Source of the DNA: Papilionanthe hookeriana x Papilionanthe teres
Lineage: Eukaryota; Streptophyta; Magnoliopsida; Asparagales; Orchidaceae
NCBI GenBank assembly: GCA_022702705.1
Contig: CM040421.1
Location: 64,540,197-64,604,196 of the forward strand
DNA length: 64,000 nt
Reading direction: 5' to 3'
Shown here: piece after piece, positions 1-9,240 of the stretch
Layout: each line of letters begins with the position of its first letter
Position numbering within the stretch: the stretch's first letter is position 1
Notes under the pieces: model-generated
What the model was told of the DNA's origin: nothing
Seen by the model: only the letters and a program-made list of their open reading frames with translations
Database searches by the model: none
Translations under genes and position numbers: made by a program

Positions 1-1118
1 GGTTTCATGGGTTTCATGGGAGTGCCATGGAAGGTTTATGATTGAAATTTGGGGAGAAATGGTTGACATTAGGTTAATTGGGGAATTTTGGATTAAATAG
101 GCAAAATTGGGGATTTAGGTTTCAATTGGAATCGAACTCAAATATGAATCAATTTGGACTTGGATTTGGTTTAGATTGGTAGTGGGTATATTGAATTAGA
201 ATTTAGAATTAAAATTTTCAAGATTGAGGTCACATGGGTTGGTTTGGTTTGACATTGGGTCCATTTAGGTTAGAATTAGGTCAAATTGGGGATTTTGATA
301 AAAGTGGGTTATTTTGACAACATTTTCTTATGGTGTAGTTGGACAAAATGAAATTGTGAATATTTAAGATTTTTTGGAATTTTTTTGGGAATTTTTGGAA
401 TTTTTGGATTTTTGGGCGAAAGAGGGTATTTAGGGTATTGAGAGGTTATTTTGAGGGTATTGGCGTATTTTGGTGGTTTAAAAGGTTGGAATTGTTTCAA
501 AATGATTTTTAGAATTTTTTTGGAATTTTGGGTAATTTTTGGGAAATTTTGAGGTTGTAGGGGTAATTTAGGTAATTTTGGGTAGGCTTAAGGACCCAAT
601 GTGAAAACCACAAATTTTGGCAAAATGAAATTTGATTATGGTTGGGAAGTGTAGAAAAGCTTAGTGAGCCATGGACCAATAAATGTCCATTTTGAACATC
701 TCATGGGTTGTTCCTAACCCTCTTAGCCAAGGAGCTAGGGGCTTGGACTTAGCCACATGAGTGCTCCAATGAACTAGGAGTCAAGATTGGGTAGGGATGG
801 TTCAGGGTTTTGGATGAGTGTGAAAGTGCAGTGTGTGCAAGCTAGACCTCACCAAGACCAGGCCATCTAAGGCAGTCCTAAGGCTTGAACATCCTATAGG
901 AGTTCATCATTGTCTTCTCACAAATTGGTCCCAACCTTCCACGTGATTTGGAGGTTGATGACCATCTATGTAGGATTTCAAAGGGAACCAAGATTTGGTT
1001 TGAATTTATAAATGGTGGGTTCCATCTCTAGTCCTCTAGGATAGTTAAGGAAAAATCATATGGCTAGATCCTAAGCACTAAGAGGAAAGAAAAGACCTCA
1101 CCGAAAATGAGGTCAACA
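1..1118 (-). repeat. 3' LTR of element A, first 1.1 kb only
   Basis: The LTR begins at 1118 (minus strand) with TGTTGACC and continues past the window start. It aligns base for base with 25970-27095, the corresponding part of the A 5' LTR, and less closely with the starts of the LTRs at 36624, 48125 and 58957. The content is U3 promoter-upstream sequence. Short ORFs here are low-complexity shadows. Confidence 0.85.
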
Positions 1119-1138
1119 AATGGACCCCCAATAGGTGT
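1119..1138 (-). promoter_or_regulatory. PPT-adjacent block next to 3' LTR (element A)
   Basis: On the minus strand ACACCTATTGGGGGTCCA followed by TT directly precedes the LTR start. The G run is the best candidate for the polypurine tract that primes plus-strand synthesis. The same block with the same 2-nt spacing precedes the LTR starts at 27095 and 36624. It is also the reverse complement of a motif in the 5' leader (19976-19994), so it may pair across the genome. Confidence 0.6.
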
Positions 1139-1520
1139 GGTATGCTAACCAAGCACACCGCACGTATTGGCGTTGACCGAAGACATGAACAAAACCAACA
1201 CAGACATCTAAGTGTCACACATAGAACAAAGCATAGAAAAATTCCGCTGAGGAGTGTCAGGTAAATCTCCAAGACAGAAGATTCCAGAACTCTTGCTGGG
1301 GAAAAGAGGTGAATTCCAAATCACAAGATCTGGAGAAAGATTAGATTTTAGATTGGTTTCATTCATTTTTTTTCTTTTTTTTTTAAGTTTTAAAATTTGA
1401 GTTTTGATTTTGGTTGAATTTAAAATTTGATTTACGATCAATTTCAAGGTGGATTTCGCAGCAATTCTAAATTTAAAATCAGAATTGGAACCTAGGTTCC
1501 AACCTCGGGATTGCAAAGAG
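1139..1520. other. 3' UTR spacer of element A
   Basis: Non-coding sequence between the LTR and the tandem arrays. It matches 27116-27540 closely, apart from small indels. It includes a T-rich tract at about 1360-1385. No gene is seen. Confidence 0.6.
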
Positions 1521-1920
1521 AACTGGAATTTAGGTATTAGTTTCGAAAAGGGTGAGAACTGGAAATTAGGTATCAGCTTCGAAAAGGGTGAGAACTGGAA
1601 GTTAGGTACCAGTCCCGGAAGAGAGTTGGAAGTTAGGTACCGACCTCGAAAAGGGTGAGAACTGGAAGTTAGGTACCAGTCTCGGGAGAGAGTCGGAAGT
1701 TAGGTACCGACCTTGAAAAAGGGTGAGAACTAGAAGTTAGGTACCAGTCTCGGAAGAGAGTCGGAAGTTAGGTACCGACCTCGAGAAGGGTGAGAACTGG
1801 AAGTTAGGTACCGGTCTCGGAAGAGAGTCGGAAGCTAGGTACCGACCTCGAAAAAGGGTGAGAACTGAAAGTTAGTTACCAGTCTCGGAAGAGAGTAGGA
1901 AGTTAGGTACCGGCCTCAAG
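1521..1920. repeat. Tandem array, 67-68 bp unit made of two ~34-bp halves
   Basis: GGTACC landmarks recur at 1605, 1636, 1672, 1703, 1740, 1771, 1807, 1838 and 1906, alternating about 31 and 36 bp, so the higher-order unit is 67-68 bp and about 5.5 copies are present. Half-units carry alternating phrases such as GAACTGGAAGTTAGGTACC and GAGTCGGAAGTTAGGTACC. The same array lies at about 27530-27940 in element B. Tandem repeats in the 3' UTR are a known trait of Tat/Ogre elements. Confidence 0.88.
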
Positions 1921-1940
1921 ATTTCAGGAGTGCAGAAAGG

Positions 1941-2700
1941 TTTCTCGGAAGAGTGTGAATTTAGTAGACACCGAGATTAGGATGTCTTGTCGGTCTTATA
2001 CCCAAGTCGAAGGATTAGAATGCAAAAAAGTTTCTCGCAAAGAGTGCGAGATTAGTGGACACCGAGATTAGGATGCCTTGTCGGTCTTATACCCAAGTCG
2101 GAGAATTAGAATGCAAAAAAATTTCTCGGAAAGAGTGCGAGATTAGTGGACACCGAGATTAGGATTCCTTGTCGGTCTTATACCCAAGTCGGAGGATTAG
2201 AATGTGAAAAAGTTTCTCGGACATGGTGCGGGATTAGCGGTCACTGAGATTAGGATACCATGTTGGTCTTATACCCAAGTCGAAGGACTAGAAAGTGAAA
2301 AGTTTCTCGAAAAGGATGCGAGATTAGCAGTCACTGAGATTAGGATGCCTTGTTGGTCTTATACCCAAGTCGGAGGATTATAATGCGAAAAGTTTCTCGG
2401 ATAGAGTGCGAGATTAGTGGACACCGAGATTAGGATTCCTTGTTGGTCTTATACCTAAGTCGGAGGATTAGAATGCGAAAAAGTTTCTCGGAAAGGGTGC
2501 GGGATTAGCGGTCACCGAGATTAGGATGTCCTGTCAGTCTTATACCCAAGTCGGAGGATTAGAATGCGAAAAGTTTCTCGAAAAGGATGCGGGATTAACG
2601 GTCACCGAGATTAGGATGCCTTGTTCGTCTTATACCCAAGTCGAAGGATTAGAATGCGAAAAGTTTCTCGAAAGGGTGCAGGATTAGCAGACATTAAGAG
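1941..2700. repeat. Tandem array, 90-91 bp unit, ~8.5 copies
   Basis: TTTCTCG recurs at 1941, 2031, 2122, 2213, 2303, 2393, 2484, 2574 and 2664, a very regular 90-91 bp period. Each unit also holds CTTATACCCAAGTCGGAGGA. It directly follows the 67-bp array and lies between the AlkB ORF and the 3' LTR. Element B carries the same family at about 27960-28720, and element C carries a diverged relative with an 87-89 bp unit. Confidence 0.92.
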
Positions 2701-3281
2701 AAGAGAGTCAAAATTTGAGTATCAATCTGAAAATGAGAACTGGAAGTTAGGTGCCAGTCTCAGAAAGATGGGAACTGCAATATAGGTACCAATCCCAAAA
2801 GTTGGTATTTGATTTGGTTTCAAAGATTTTGCGGAAGATTTAGTGCAGTAGAAGATTGGAATGAGACATCAATGTGTTTCACATCCTAACAGAGTTGATC
2901 AAAGTTTGATTGTTTGGCGAAGGATATGAATCCATTCCATCAGAACCAAATCAAAAATTTCGTGGTTATGTGTCAGTAGACTCAGTCGACCTTCTCAAAA
3001 GAGGGAAGGAATCGCAGAGAGTCGAAAAGATTTGAGAACAGCCGGAGGCTGGGGATTTTAGATTCGGAGATTCTTTTTCATTATTTTGTTTTTGGTTTTA
3101 TTTTACTAACTTGATTTTGTTTTGATTGAAATTTCATTTTGATTCAGGTTTTCATTCATTTATTTTGGTTTATAATTTGAGATTTTGAATTTCGTTTTAT
3201 GTTTTATTCACATTTTAAATTTGAATTTTCTTCTTTTTGTTTGTTATTATTTCATTCAAATCGTTCTTTGTTCAACTTTCT
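2701..3281. other. 3' UTR spacer, decayed repeat then T-rich tract
   Basis: The first 130 bp are decayed units of the 67-bp family (GAACTGGAAGTTAGGTGCC). The remainder is unique and becomes T-rich at 3070-3280. It matches 28730-29305 in element B. No gene is seen. Confidence 0.5.
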
Positions 3282-3548
3282 TTAAATCGAGACAAACTCA
3301 GATTTAGTGGCGTTTGTAGTCAATTGCACGAAACTGAAGGCAAAACACGACATAGTCGCTTCCATTAAAAATGTCAAGGCTACATCAGGTGATTCCATCA
3401 AAACATTTCTGATGACATCTTTTTGAAAACAGACTTTTACAAAATCCATGTATGTCTGAACACAGACTGTACTGATATCTTCATGTTGTCTGACAAAACT
3501 GTCTGTTTGATTCATCCATGTTTGAAAAGTAAACATAGGTAATAACAT
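3282..3548 (-). CDS. Small ORF downstream of AlkB, unknown function
   Basis: An 88-codon minus-strand ORF begins about 60 nt after the AlkB stop. I do not recognise its family. The sister copy at 29307-29579 keeps the frame open over 90 codons although the DNA differs at roughly 6% of sites; the length difference is by whole codons. The peptide contains a central VCVQTYMDFVKVCFQKDVIRN stretch and no signal peptide or membrane segment I can see. No counterpart is evident after the AlkB domain in element C. It could be a real accessory peptide, a lost C-terminal exon of ORF3, or chance. Confidence 0.35.
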   Translation of the reverse strand: MLLPMFTFQTWMNQTDSFVRQHEDISTVCVQTYMDFVKVCFQKDVIRNVLMESPDVALTFLMEATMSCFAFSFVQLTTNATKSEFVSI

Positions 3549-3607
3549 TACCTTCTAAGCCACTTTCCGGCGGAGAATCTCAAGTAAGTGTGCTACTACC
3601 ATGTAGC

Positions 3608-4339
3608 TTACAGCTCGTAGGGCTGCAAATTCTCTAATTCTGGATCTGGTCGGAAGTAGATCGGAATCTTGCTCTCATCCATCCTCTTGAAGGTGATGGA
3701 GATCCGCTCGTAAGGAACTCCTGGGATGCAGTGCTTCGCCACATCTGCATCATTTCCTTGTAGTACGAGGACAGAGCCTACCGGTAGGGGTGTCTCTACT
3801 GGCCCTCGGAATTCTCTAGGACCGAGTATCCGGAGTTTTGTCCCGAACATGATGTTGCATTGGTTGATGAAGGAAACAGTGCATAAAGGTCTCACGAAAT
3901 CGTGATGGTCCACGTGAGGTGGAATGCAATCTTTTTCCGCATAAATGTTGATTATGCAGTTGTTCGGTATGCAATCAGTGGGTAAGACTCGCCAAGCCAC
4001 CATCCTCTTTATCATTTTCTTAATTTGAACTAGCTTTGGATCCACTTCATCGCAGCGGAGTATTCCTGGTGGATTTCCTTTCTTGTCATCAGCAAAGTTG
4101 TAGCAGCATCGGAATTGGATTGTAATCCTCCCCTTGCCTCGTTTCCATTTCTTCGGCTCGGAGTAGGTCTTGTTTCGTAGTCGTCCTGCACGACCCTGCT
4201 TCTTCAGCTCGTCGACGTAGTCCACGATCTCACTCTGTTCGTAGTGGGAGAAGGCATTTGTATGCAACTCCAGTCCCTCCAGGATGTTGACATATCTGCC
4301 TCGGATTCTCTGAAAATATTCAAAATTTTGTTTCTGCAC
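3608..4339 (-). CDS. AlkB-type Fe(II)/2-oxoglutarate dioxygenase domain carried by retrotransposon
   Basis: A 243-codon open frame covering a whole AlkB double-stranded beta-helix domain. It most resembles the plant ALKBH9/ALKBH10 clade, whose members remove N6-methyladenosine from RNA. Visible landmarks are an N-terminal block NILEGLELHTN, KKWKRGKGRITIQF near residue 63, NIY at 131-133, the iron-binding HVD at 142-144, the distal iron-binding His203 (AKHCIP) and the 2-oxoglutarate motif beginning at Arg212 (RISITF), where the usual second Arg at 218 is Lys. It lies in sense orientation between integrase and 3' LTR, the env position. The first codon of the open stretch is GTG after a TAG at about 4343, so the true start is probably the ATG at 4969. 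The family call is by eye from known motifs; demethylase activity is inferred. Confidence 0.88.
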   Translation of the reverse strand: MQKQNFEYFQRIRGRYVNILEGLELHTNAFSHYEQSEIVDYVDELKKQGRAGRLRNKTYSEPKKWKRGKGRITIQFRCCYNFADDKKGNPPGILRCDEVDPKLVQIKKMIKRMVAWRVLPTDCIPNNCIINIYAEKDCIPPHVDHHDFVRPLCTVSFINQCNIMFGTKLRILGPREFRGPVETPLPVGSVLVLQGNDADVAKHCIPGVPYERISITFKRMDESKIPIYFRPDPELENLQPYEL

Positions 4340-4969
4340 CCTCTAGATCATCTCCAACACGTGCTCTGAAATTATCTGGATTTGTTGGGGTCTAGTGACG
4401 TACTGTGGGATGTACGGCTCCACACCATCACGCTCTCCTGGAATTATCACTGTCTCTGGTGCAGGCTCTGTAGTAACCTCCTCTCGAACACCTCTGCTAT
4501 GGTGCTTCTGAGGGCAGGCCTCCTTGGGACGACTGCTGCCGTCATCGGAATTTCTTCCTTATTCTATTTTTCAATCAAGTTCTTCAACATTTTGTGGATA
4601 CGAAGGTTCTTGTTCCTTCTCTGAGTTAGAGTTAAAGTAGCTCTTCTCTCCCCCTGGATTTTGGTAGGGATGACACTGACAAGCTTCCCTCCCGCGGCAG
4701 TTATTACTGATTTCATCTTGTGGTCGTCGATCGCGCTAATCTTCCTTTTCTGGTTTGTAGTTTGCTAAACCTTCTCACTGAGTTTCATTACTGTCTTTCC
4801 ATGGGATTGCCCGAAGTCTACAGTGGTCCAAGCAGTCTCTTCATATTCTTGCTTCAGCTGTGCAAAGTCTGAGTTGACCTCGATCACGTCACCAGCTTTC
4901 AATTCTTTTTTAGTTAAGTTCAATACTTACGTCATCCTTAAAGTTTAGAACCAACTGCCCGTTCGACAT
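4340..4969 (-). pseudogene. N-terminal part of ORF3 upstream of AlkB domain, broken
   Basis: An ATG at 4969 begins MSNGQLVLNFKDD. One frame change near 4930 then leads into a coherent stretch containing AGDVIEVNSDFAQLKQEYEE, and further stops and shifts precede GVEPYIPQYVTRPQ, which is in frame with the AlkB domain through a TAG at about 4343. The last block matches DVEPYVPQFI in element C, which shows it is real coding sequence. With this part ORF3 would be about 450 codons. The region between about 4400 and 4900 is basic and lysine-rich and matches no domain I recognise. The zinc ribbon of element C is not visible here. Confidence 0.6.
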
Positions 4970-5000
4970 TTCCCTGTGAAAAAAAAGCAAGAAAAGGATC
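4970..5000 (-). promoter_or_regulatory. Splice-acceptor-like site just upstream of ORF3 start
   Basis: On the minus strand a pyrimidine tract CTTGCTTTTTTTTCACAG ends 4 nt before the ORF3 ATG. It lies about 305 nt after the integrase stop. Element C has TTTACTTGTGCAG at 32151-32163, about 295 nt after its integrase stop. The position suggests a spliced mRNA for ORF3, as for retroviral env. This is an inference from motif and spacing. Confidence 0.5.
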
Positions 5001-5279
5001 AGAGGCTGTACTTAGAACGAGAACAATAAGAAAATTTACTTATTAATGGAAAATTCTTATTCATTCCTTTTCAAATTTTAAGGGAAAGGGAAAAGATGAG
5101 GAAAGATCAGGAGTGAGATTGGCTTGAAAGGAAGGATCAAAACTTATTAATATAATGATTTCTTTCTTCACATATTTTTTTATTATTTTTTCGTTAATCA
5201 TTTTTTTCTTCAATTTTGGGGTCGGACCCAGTTACAAGTGATTACTCTGCCCGTTCTTCTAGGGATGAGATTCCATCCA
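5001..5279. other. Spacer between integrase and ORF3
   Basis: AT-rich non-coding sequence with a T-rich run at about 5165-5215. Nothing else is recognised. Confidence 0.5.
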
Positions 5280-5973
5280 TCAGGTTGCGTAATACTTCTT
5301 TAGATATTGTCCATTGATTGGAAGCATTGGTCGCTCTCCACAGCAATCCATGAGCCGGCAGGAATCTCCTGAGTAGACTGTCTCGACCACAAACGGCCCT
5401 TCCCAAGTCAGTTCAAATTTACCTCCTTTCTTGTGGTGTGCAAGAATAGGTCTTCTGAGAACTAGAACCAAGTCACCGACTTTGAATATCCTTGGGCGGA
5501 CTAGTTTGTCATGGGCCTGGATCATCTTGGCTTAATACAGTTCGAGATTCTGCTATGCTGAAAGTCGTTTCCCTTCCAAGCTTTCCAATTCTTCTAGTCG
5601 TAGTCTGGCATTCTCTTCTGCGATAATCCTGTTCGCAACTGCAATTCTGAGACAAGGAAGCTGAACTTCCAAGGGCAAGACTGCCTCGGACCCGTATACT
5701 AGAGCGTAAGGTGTAGACTGAGTAGGAGTTATGAACGTCGTTCTGTAGGCCCATAAGGCCTCTAACAACTTCTCGTGCCGATTTCTTTTGTTATTGTCCA
5801 AAGTTTTCTTTAGAATTTGGACAAGAGTTTTATTAAAAGCCTTGGCCAAGCCGCTCGCTCTTGGGTAGTAGATCGTCGAATAGCGCCAGTCGATCCCGAG
5901 TCTTCTGATAAAATTGTTGATCTTCATACTTCTGAAAGCAGACCCGTTGTCTGAGATAATTCTGCGTGGTACT
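5280..5973 (-). pseudogene. Integrase, C-terminal half (element A)
   Basis: This is the distal part of a Ty3/gypsy integrase. It starts in RRIISDNGSAF, which holds the second catalytic Asp, continues through the core, and ends in the C-terminal domain (GDLVLVLRRPI, TWEGPFVVETVY, LKKYYAT). The third catalytic residue is lost: the motif normally reading AE before the FNK block reads LAKAFNK, a Glu to Lys change visible by comparison with LAEDFNK in element C. A frame change falls near 5553. The N-terminal half continues at 12036-12680 on the far side of the inserted solo LTR. Integrase inserts the cDNA into the genome; this copy cannot be active. Confidence 0.88.
5969..5973. repeat. Left target-site duplication of solo LTR
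   Basis: GTACT precedes the LTR start. The right flank is GTAGC (12036-12040). Each differs by one base from GTACC, which restores the integrase reading FGVP, so this is a plausible decayed 5-bp duplication. Confidence 0.55.
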
Positions 5974-6889
5974 TGTTGACCTCATTTTTGGCGAGGTCTA
6001 ATTTTTCTTCCGAGGATTTTAGGACCTAGCCATAGAACTTTCCTTTTGATTATCCTAGAGGACTAGAGATGGGATCCACCTTGTTTTAGAAGCTCAAACC
6101 GACTCTTTACTCGTTTTGAAATTCTGGTCGTATGGTTGTCAACCTCTAACATTTAGAAGGTCGAAACTAATACGACGAAGCTCAAAATGAGTCCCCATAA
6201 AATCATTAAGCCTTAGTGTAGCCTTGTGCACTTTTCGCACCTCCGCACGCACGAATTTCACAATTCGGACCCTCAACACTTTTAAACATTGAAATTCACG
6301 TCACTCGAACTTTTATTTAATTCAAAATTAATCAGAATTAAAATTAAAATTTTAAACAATCGATCGCGAATCGAAATTTTGACGGATTTGAATTCAACAG
6401 ATTTTTTTTTTGACGCAACCGTCGACGAGGTTGTCCAAACAACCCCGCATGACGAAACAAACTGCGACGATGCATCCAGAACATCGAAATTACCTAGGAG
6501 GGACACTAATTTTGATATGGTTTCGTGCGGGGATGAATTTTTTCTGAATCGGCTAAATTTAAATAAAACATTAATAAAAAAAAGGTGTGTGGAATATTAA
6601 AAAAAATGAAAATACCTAAAATCCCTAAACTCACGCACACAGCACCGTCGCTCTCCTCTGCCGATTCGCGACTTAGCCTCCTCGCCGAGCTCCTCTTTCT
6701 TGTCGCGAAGCTTCCCCGAGGTACCCTCCCTGTGCTCTAGTAAAGCTTCAACCTACTCCCTATCATGCTCCGGCTTTTCGTCACCACGCCTCCACGCTCT
6801 CTGCCGTGATTCTTGTCGCCACGCTCCGCTCTTGTCGATTCAGTTCGCTCCTCTGGTAAGTTGAGGCAAGTCTCTTCTCCTCCCTTACC

Positions 6890-6898
6890 TATATAAAG
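6890..6898 (+). promoter_or_regulatory. TATA box inside solo LTR
   Basis: TATATAAAG follows a GC-rich, CpG-containing stretch (6640-6870) and precedes an AT-rich leader. It is the best core-promoter candidate in the non-homologous centre of the solo LTR. The other LTRs use a different TATTTAAA or CATAAATA element. Confidence 0.5.
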
Positions 6899-7117
6899 CC
6901 CCACTTAGGGTAGGGTTTGGTGTTGGCCGAAAATTTAAATGAGAGGGGAGGTGCTGCTAAAAAATTCTGGGATGGAAATATGAGAATTTTTGGGATTTTC
7001 TGGAGCTTTGCTGTTGGAGAACTTTGATCCATGCTCTTTCCTTTCTTCTTCATATCAACATCCGAAAGTGAGATTTTTTTTCCCTTTTTCTCTTGTTTGG
7101 TTGGTTCATGGAGCATA

Positions 7118-7120
7118 TAC

Positions 7121-7173
<53 letters not shown>

Positions 7174-7178
7174 TACAT
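7118..7178. repeat. Microsatellite (ATAC)n(AT)n(AC)n
   Basis: A simple-sequence tract: ACAT repeats, then about 20 AT dinucleotides, then AC repeats. The short ORFs crossing it are artefacts. Confidence 0.95.
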
Positions 7179-7479
7179 ATTTAGTAGATTCTTTACTTTG
7201 TGTTTGATGCAATGCTAAGGATCTTCTCTCCTTTACTTGCTCTAACCTATGAGAAGCCTGAAATAGTTTGTGTCTTTGTTAGTCAATAAGTTTGTGAGAT
7301 TCATTGTATTTAGTGGTTGTTCTTATCTTTACTTTGAGATCTTTTTTTTTTTCTCACAATGAGTATGAGTTTCACATGGTAAAGATAGTTTTCACTGTCA
7401 AGCAAAGAGGGATGAAGTATATAACATGAAATTTGAAATATTACTGAGTGAGCAATTCTTGCTTAGTGCTTTACACTTT

Positions 7480-8310
7480 TGCAAAAAAAAAAATTCTGAA
7501 AATTTGGAAGGACGCGTTTGCAAAAATCTAAAAATGAGCGATTTGTTTCTTTATAAAATCTTAAAGCTTGGTAGCTTCTATCCTTCAAAATTTTGAAGCA
7601 TGGGGGGCGTTTATTTTGCGAAATATGAGGAGCCTATTTTAAAATTTGAAGTGGTCGGGTTGCACCCAATTTTGCTTTCAAAATAAAAAAATGAGGAAAT
7701 GAGAAAGTAAAAGATAAAAGAGAGAAGTGAGGAGTGGAAAAGAATGAGAGAGGAGGTGGATGTGTTGGCTAACCTAAGCACTTTGCTAGAGTTTGTTGTT
7801 GTTGCCTTCGTCTACTTAGTCTTATGCTTGAATGTTTATTCTTTTAGCATTACATGTTCACGATGCTACTCTAGCATGAGAAAAATGGGCGGTGAAACTT
7901 ATATTTAATACAATCCAAGTGATTTGATGGTCAGTTTTACAAAATTTGAGGCTCTATCTACCTCTGTTACAAAAATTGAGGCTTTGCATGGGTTATTTTA
8001 CAAAACTTGGAGTACTTGGGGCTTATCTTTTTAAAAAGAAACCTGAAATATTTGAGGTGTTATTTTACAAAATCAGAAATGTTTAGAAACTTGGTTTGCG
8101 AAATCTGAAATGTTTGAGGTGTTTGCTTTACAAAATCTGAAAATTCGGGTCGGTTCATTTGCACAAAAAAAAATCTGAAACTTCGGGGTTGCCTATTTGC
8201 AAAAATCTGAAAATTCGGGGTGGTTCATTTGCAAAATCTGAAACTGCAGGGTGGCGTTTTTGCAAAAATTACAAACTTTAGGTGGTTTACTTGCAAAACC
8301 TGGAAAGTTT
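7480..8310. repeat. Degenerate ~40-bp repeats, TTTGCAAAAATCTGAAA type
   Basis: Phrases such as TTTGCAAAAATCTGAAAATTCGGGG and TTTACAAAATCTGAAATGTTTGAGG recur about every 38-48 bp, most densely at 8030-8310. They are absent from the other LTRs in the window and have no coding content. Confidence 0.65.
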
Positions 8311-8689
8311 GCATGGGGATAGTGACATACATGTTGATTCAATTAGTTTGAAGAAAGCAAATAACAAAAGAATGTGGGGCATTTGTTTCTACAAATATTT
8401 AAGGCTTGATATCCATTGAGATTGCGTAGAAAATCCTGATAGTATGAATTGGGTGGCGTGTAGGTGGATATTGCCTTTTTTTATGATTTGCACAAAATTG
8501 GGGGATAGTTGTTTTGTTTTCTTTACCTTATGCTTGCACTCTGATTTCATGGTAGCTATAATCGGATAAATGTGGCAGTTTTGTGCTACGATATTGCATT
8601 ATTTATGCTCTCTTTAGCCTACTTGGGGTGCTGAAATGCAGAATAAGAGGAATACAAGTCAGAGCTTTGATTCTCACATAATGGTTTTG

Positions 8690-9240
8690 TTTACACACCT
8701 CTCAATTCCTATGTATTTACATTTCGAACACCCAAATCTTTTATGTGATATAAAAAAAAATACTACATTTTAAATTTTTAAAAAAATGTGATATGCATCT
8801 TTTCATGCATAGGTAGGATGATATTTATGTAAAAAAATTAAAGTTCGAATGTTAGATATGTAAGTACATTAGCATTGAATGGGGTGCATGTAAGTTTTCC
8901 TATTATATTTTTCGTTACTATATATGAGCTTTTGAAATGGTCTTTACCTTCAAATTTGATTCAATTTGAATATTTCATGATAAAGATTTAAACTTTGGGC
9001 TGATTTTATTGTTGATAAAAAAATGTTGGAAATGATGAATTATAAACATATACAATGTTTTCTAGGAAGTTTTACATACACACCACTCAATTCTTTTATA
9101 TTTGCATTTCCAACACCTAAACTTCAGGATTTACATACATGCCACTCAATTCATTTGGTTGTGTTTATATGTGGCAGGATTCTTTTTGTACAACATATCA
9201 CGCAGTTGTTATACACCTGCACCTAAACTTCCAAATTTTG
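8690..9240. repeat. Imperfect ~50-bp repeats with CACTCAATTC
   Basis: ACACACCTCTCAATTCC at 8694 recurs as ACACACCACTCAATTCT near 9077, followed by similar TTTGCATTTC and CAACACCTAAAC words, and again in part near 9140 and 9205. AT-rich and non-coding. Origin unknown. Confidence 0.45.

Noticed and set aside
3608..4339. AlkB ORF as an intact host gene disrupted by transposons
   Set aside because: The same gene lies in the same position and orientation in three elements, between integrase and the 3' UTR repeats, so it belongs to the retrotransposon.
5280..5525. Chromodomain at the integrase C-terminus
   Set aside because: The C-terminal segment shows the usual GPY/F-type region and ends soon after LKKYY. 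No chromodomain aromatic pattern is seen, as expected for Tat elements.
6889..7212. 107-codon and 64-codon ORFs across 6889-7212
   Set aside because: They are driven by the AT/AC microsatellite and give Tyr-Ile and Thr-His repeats.
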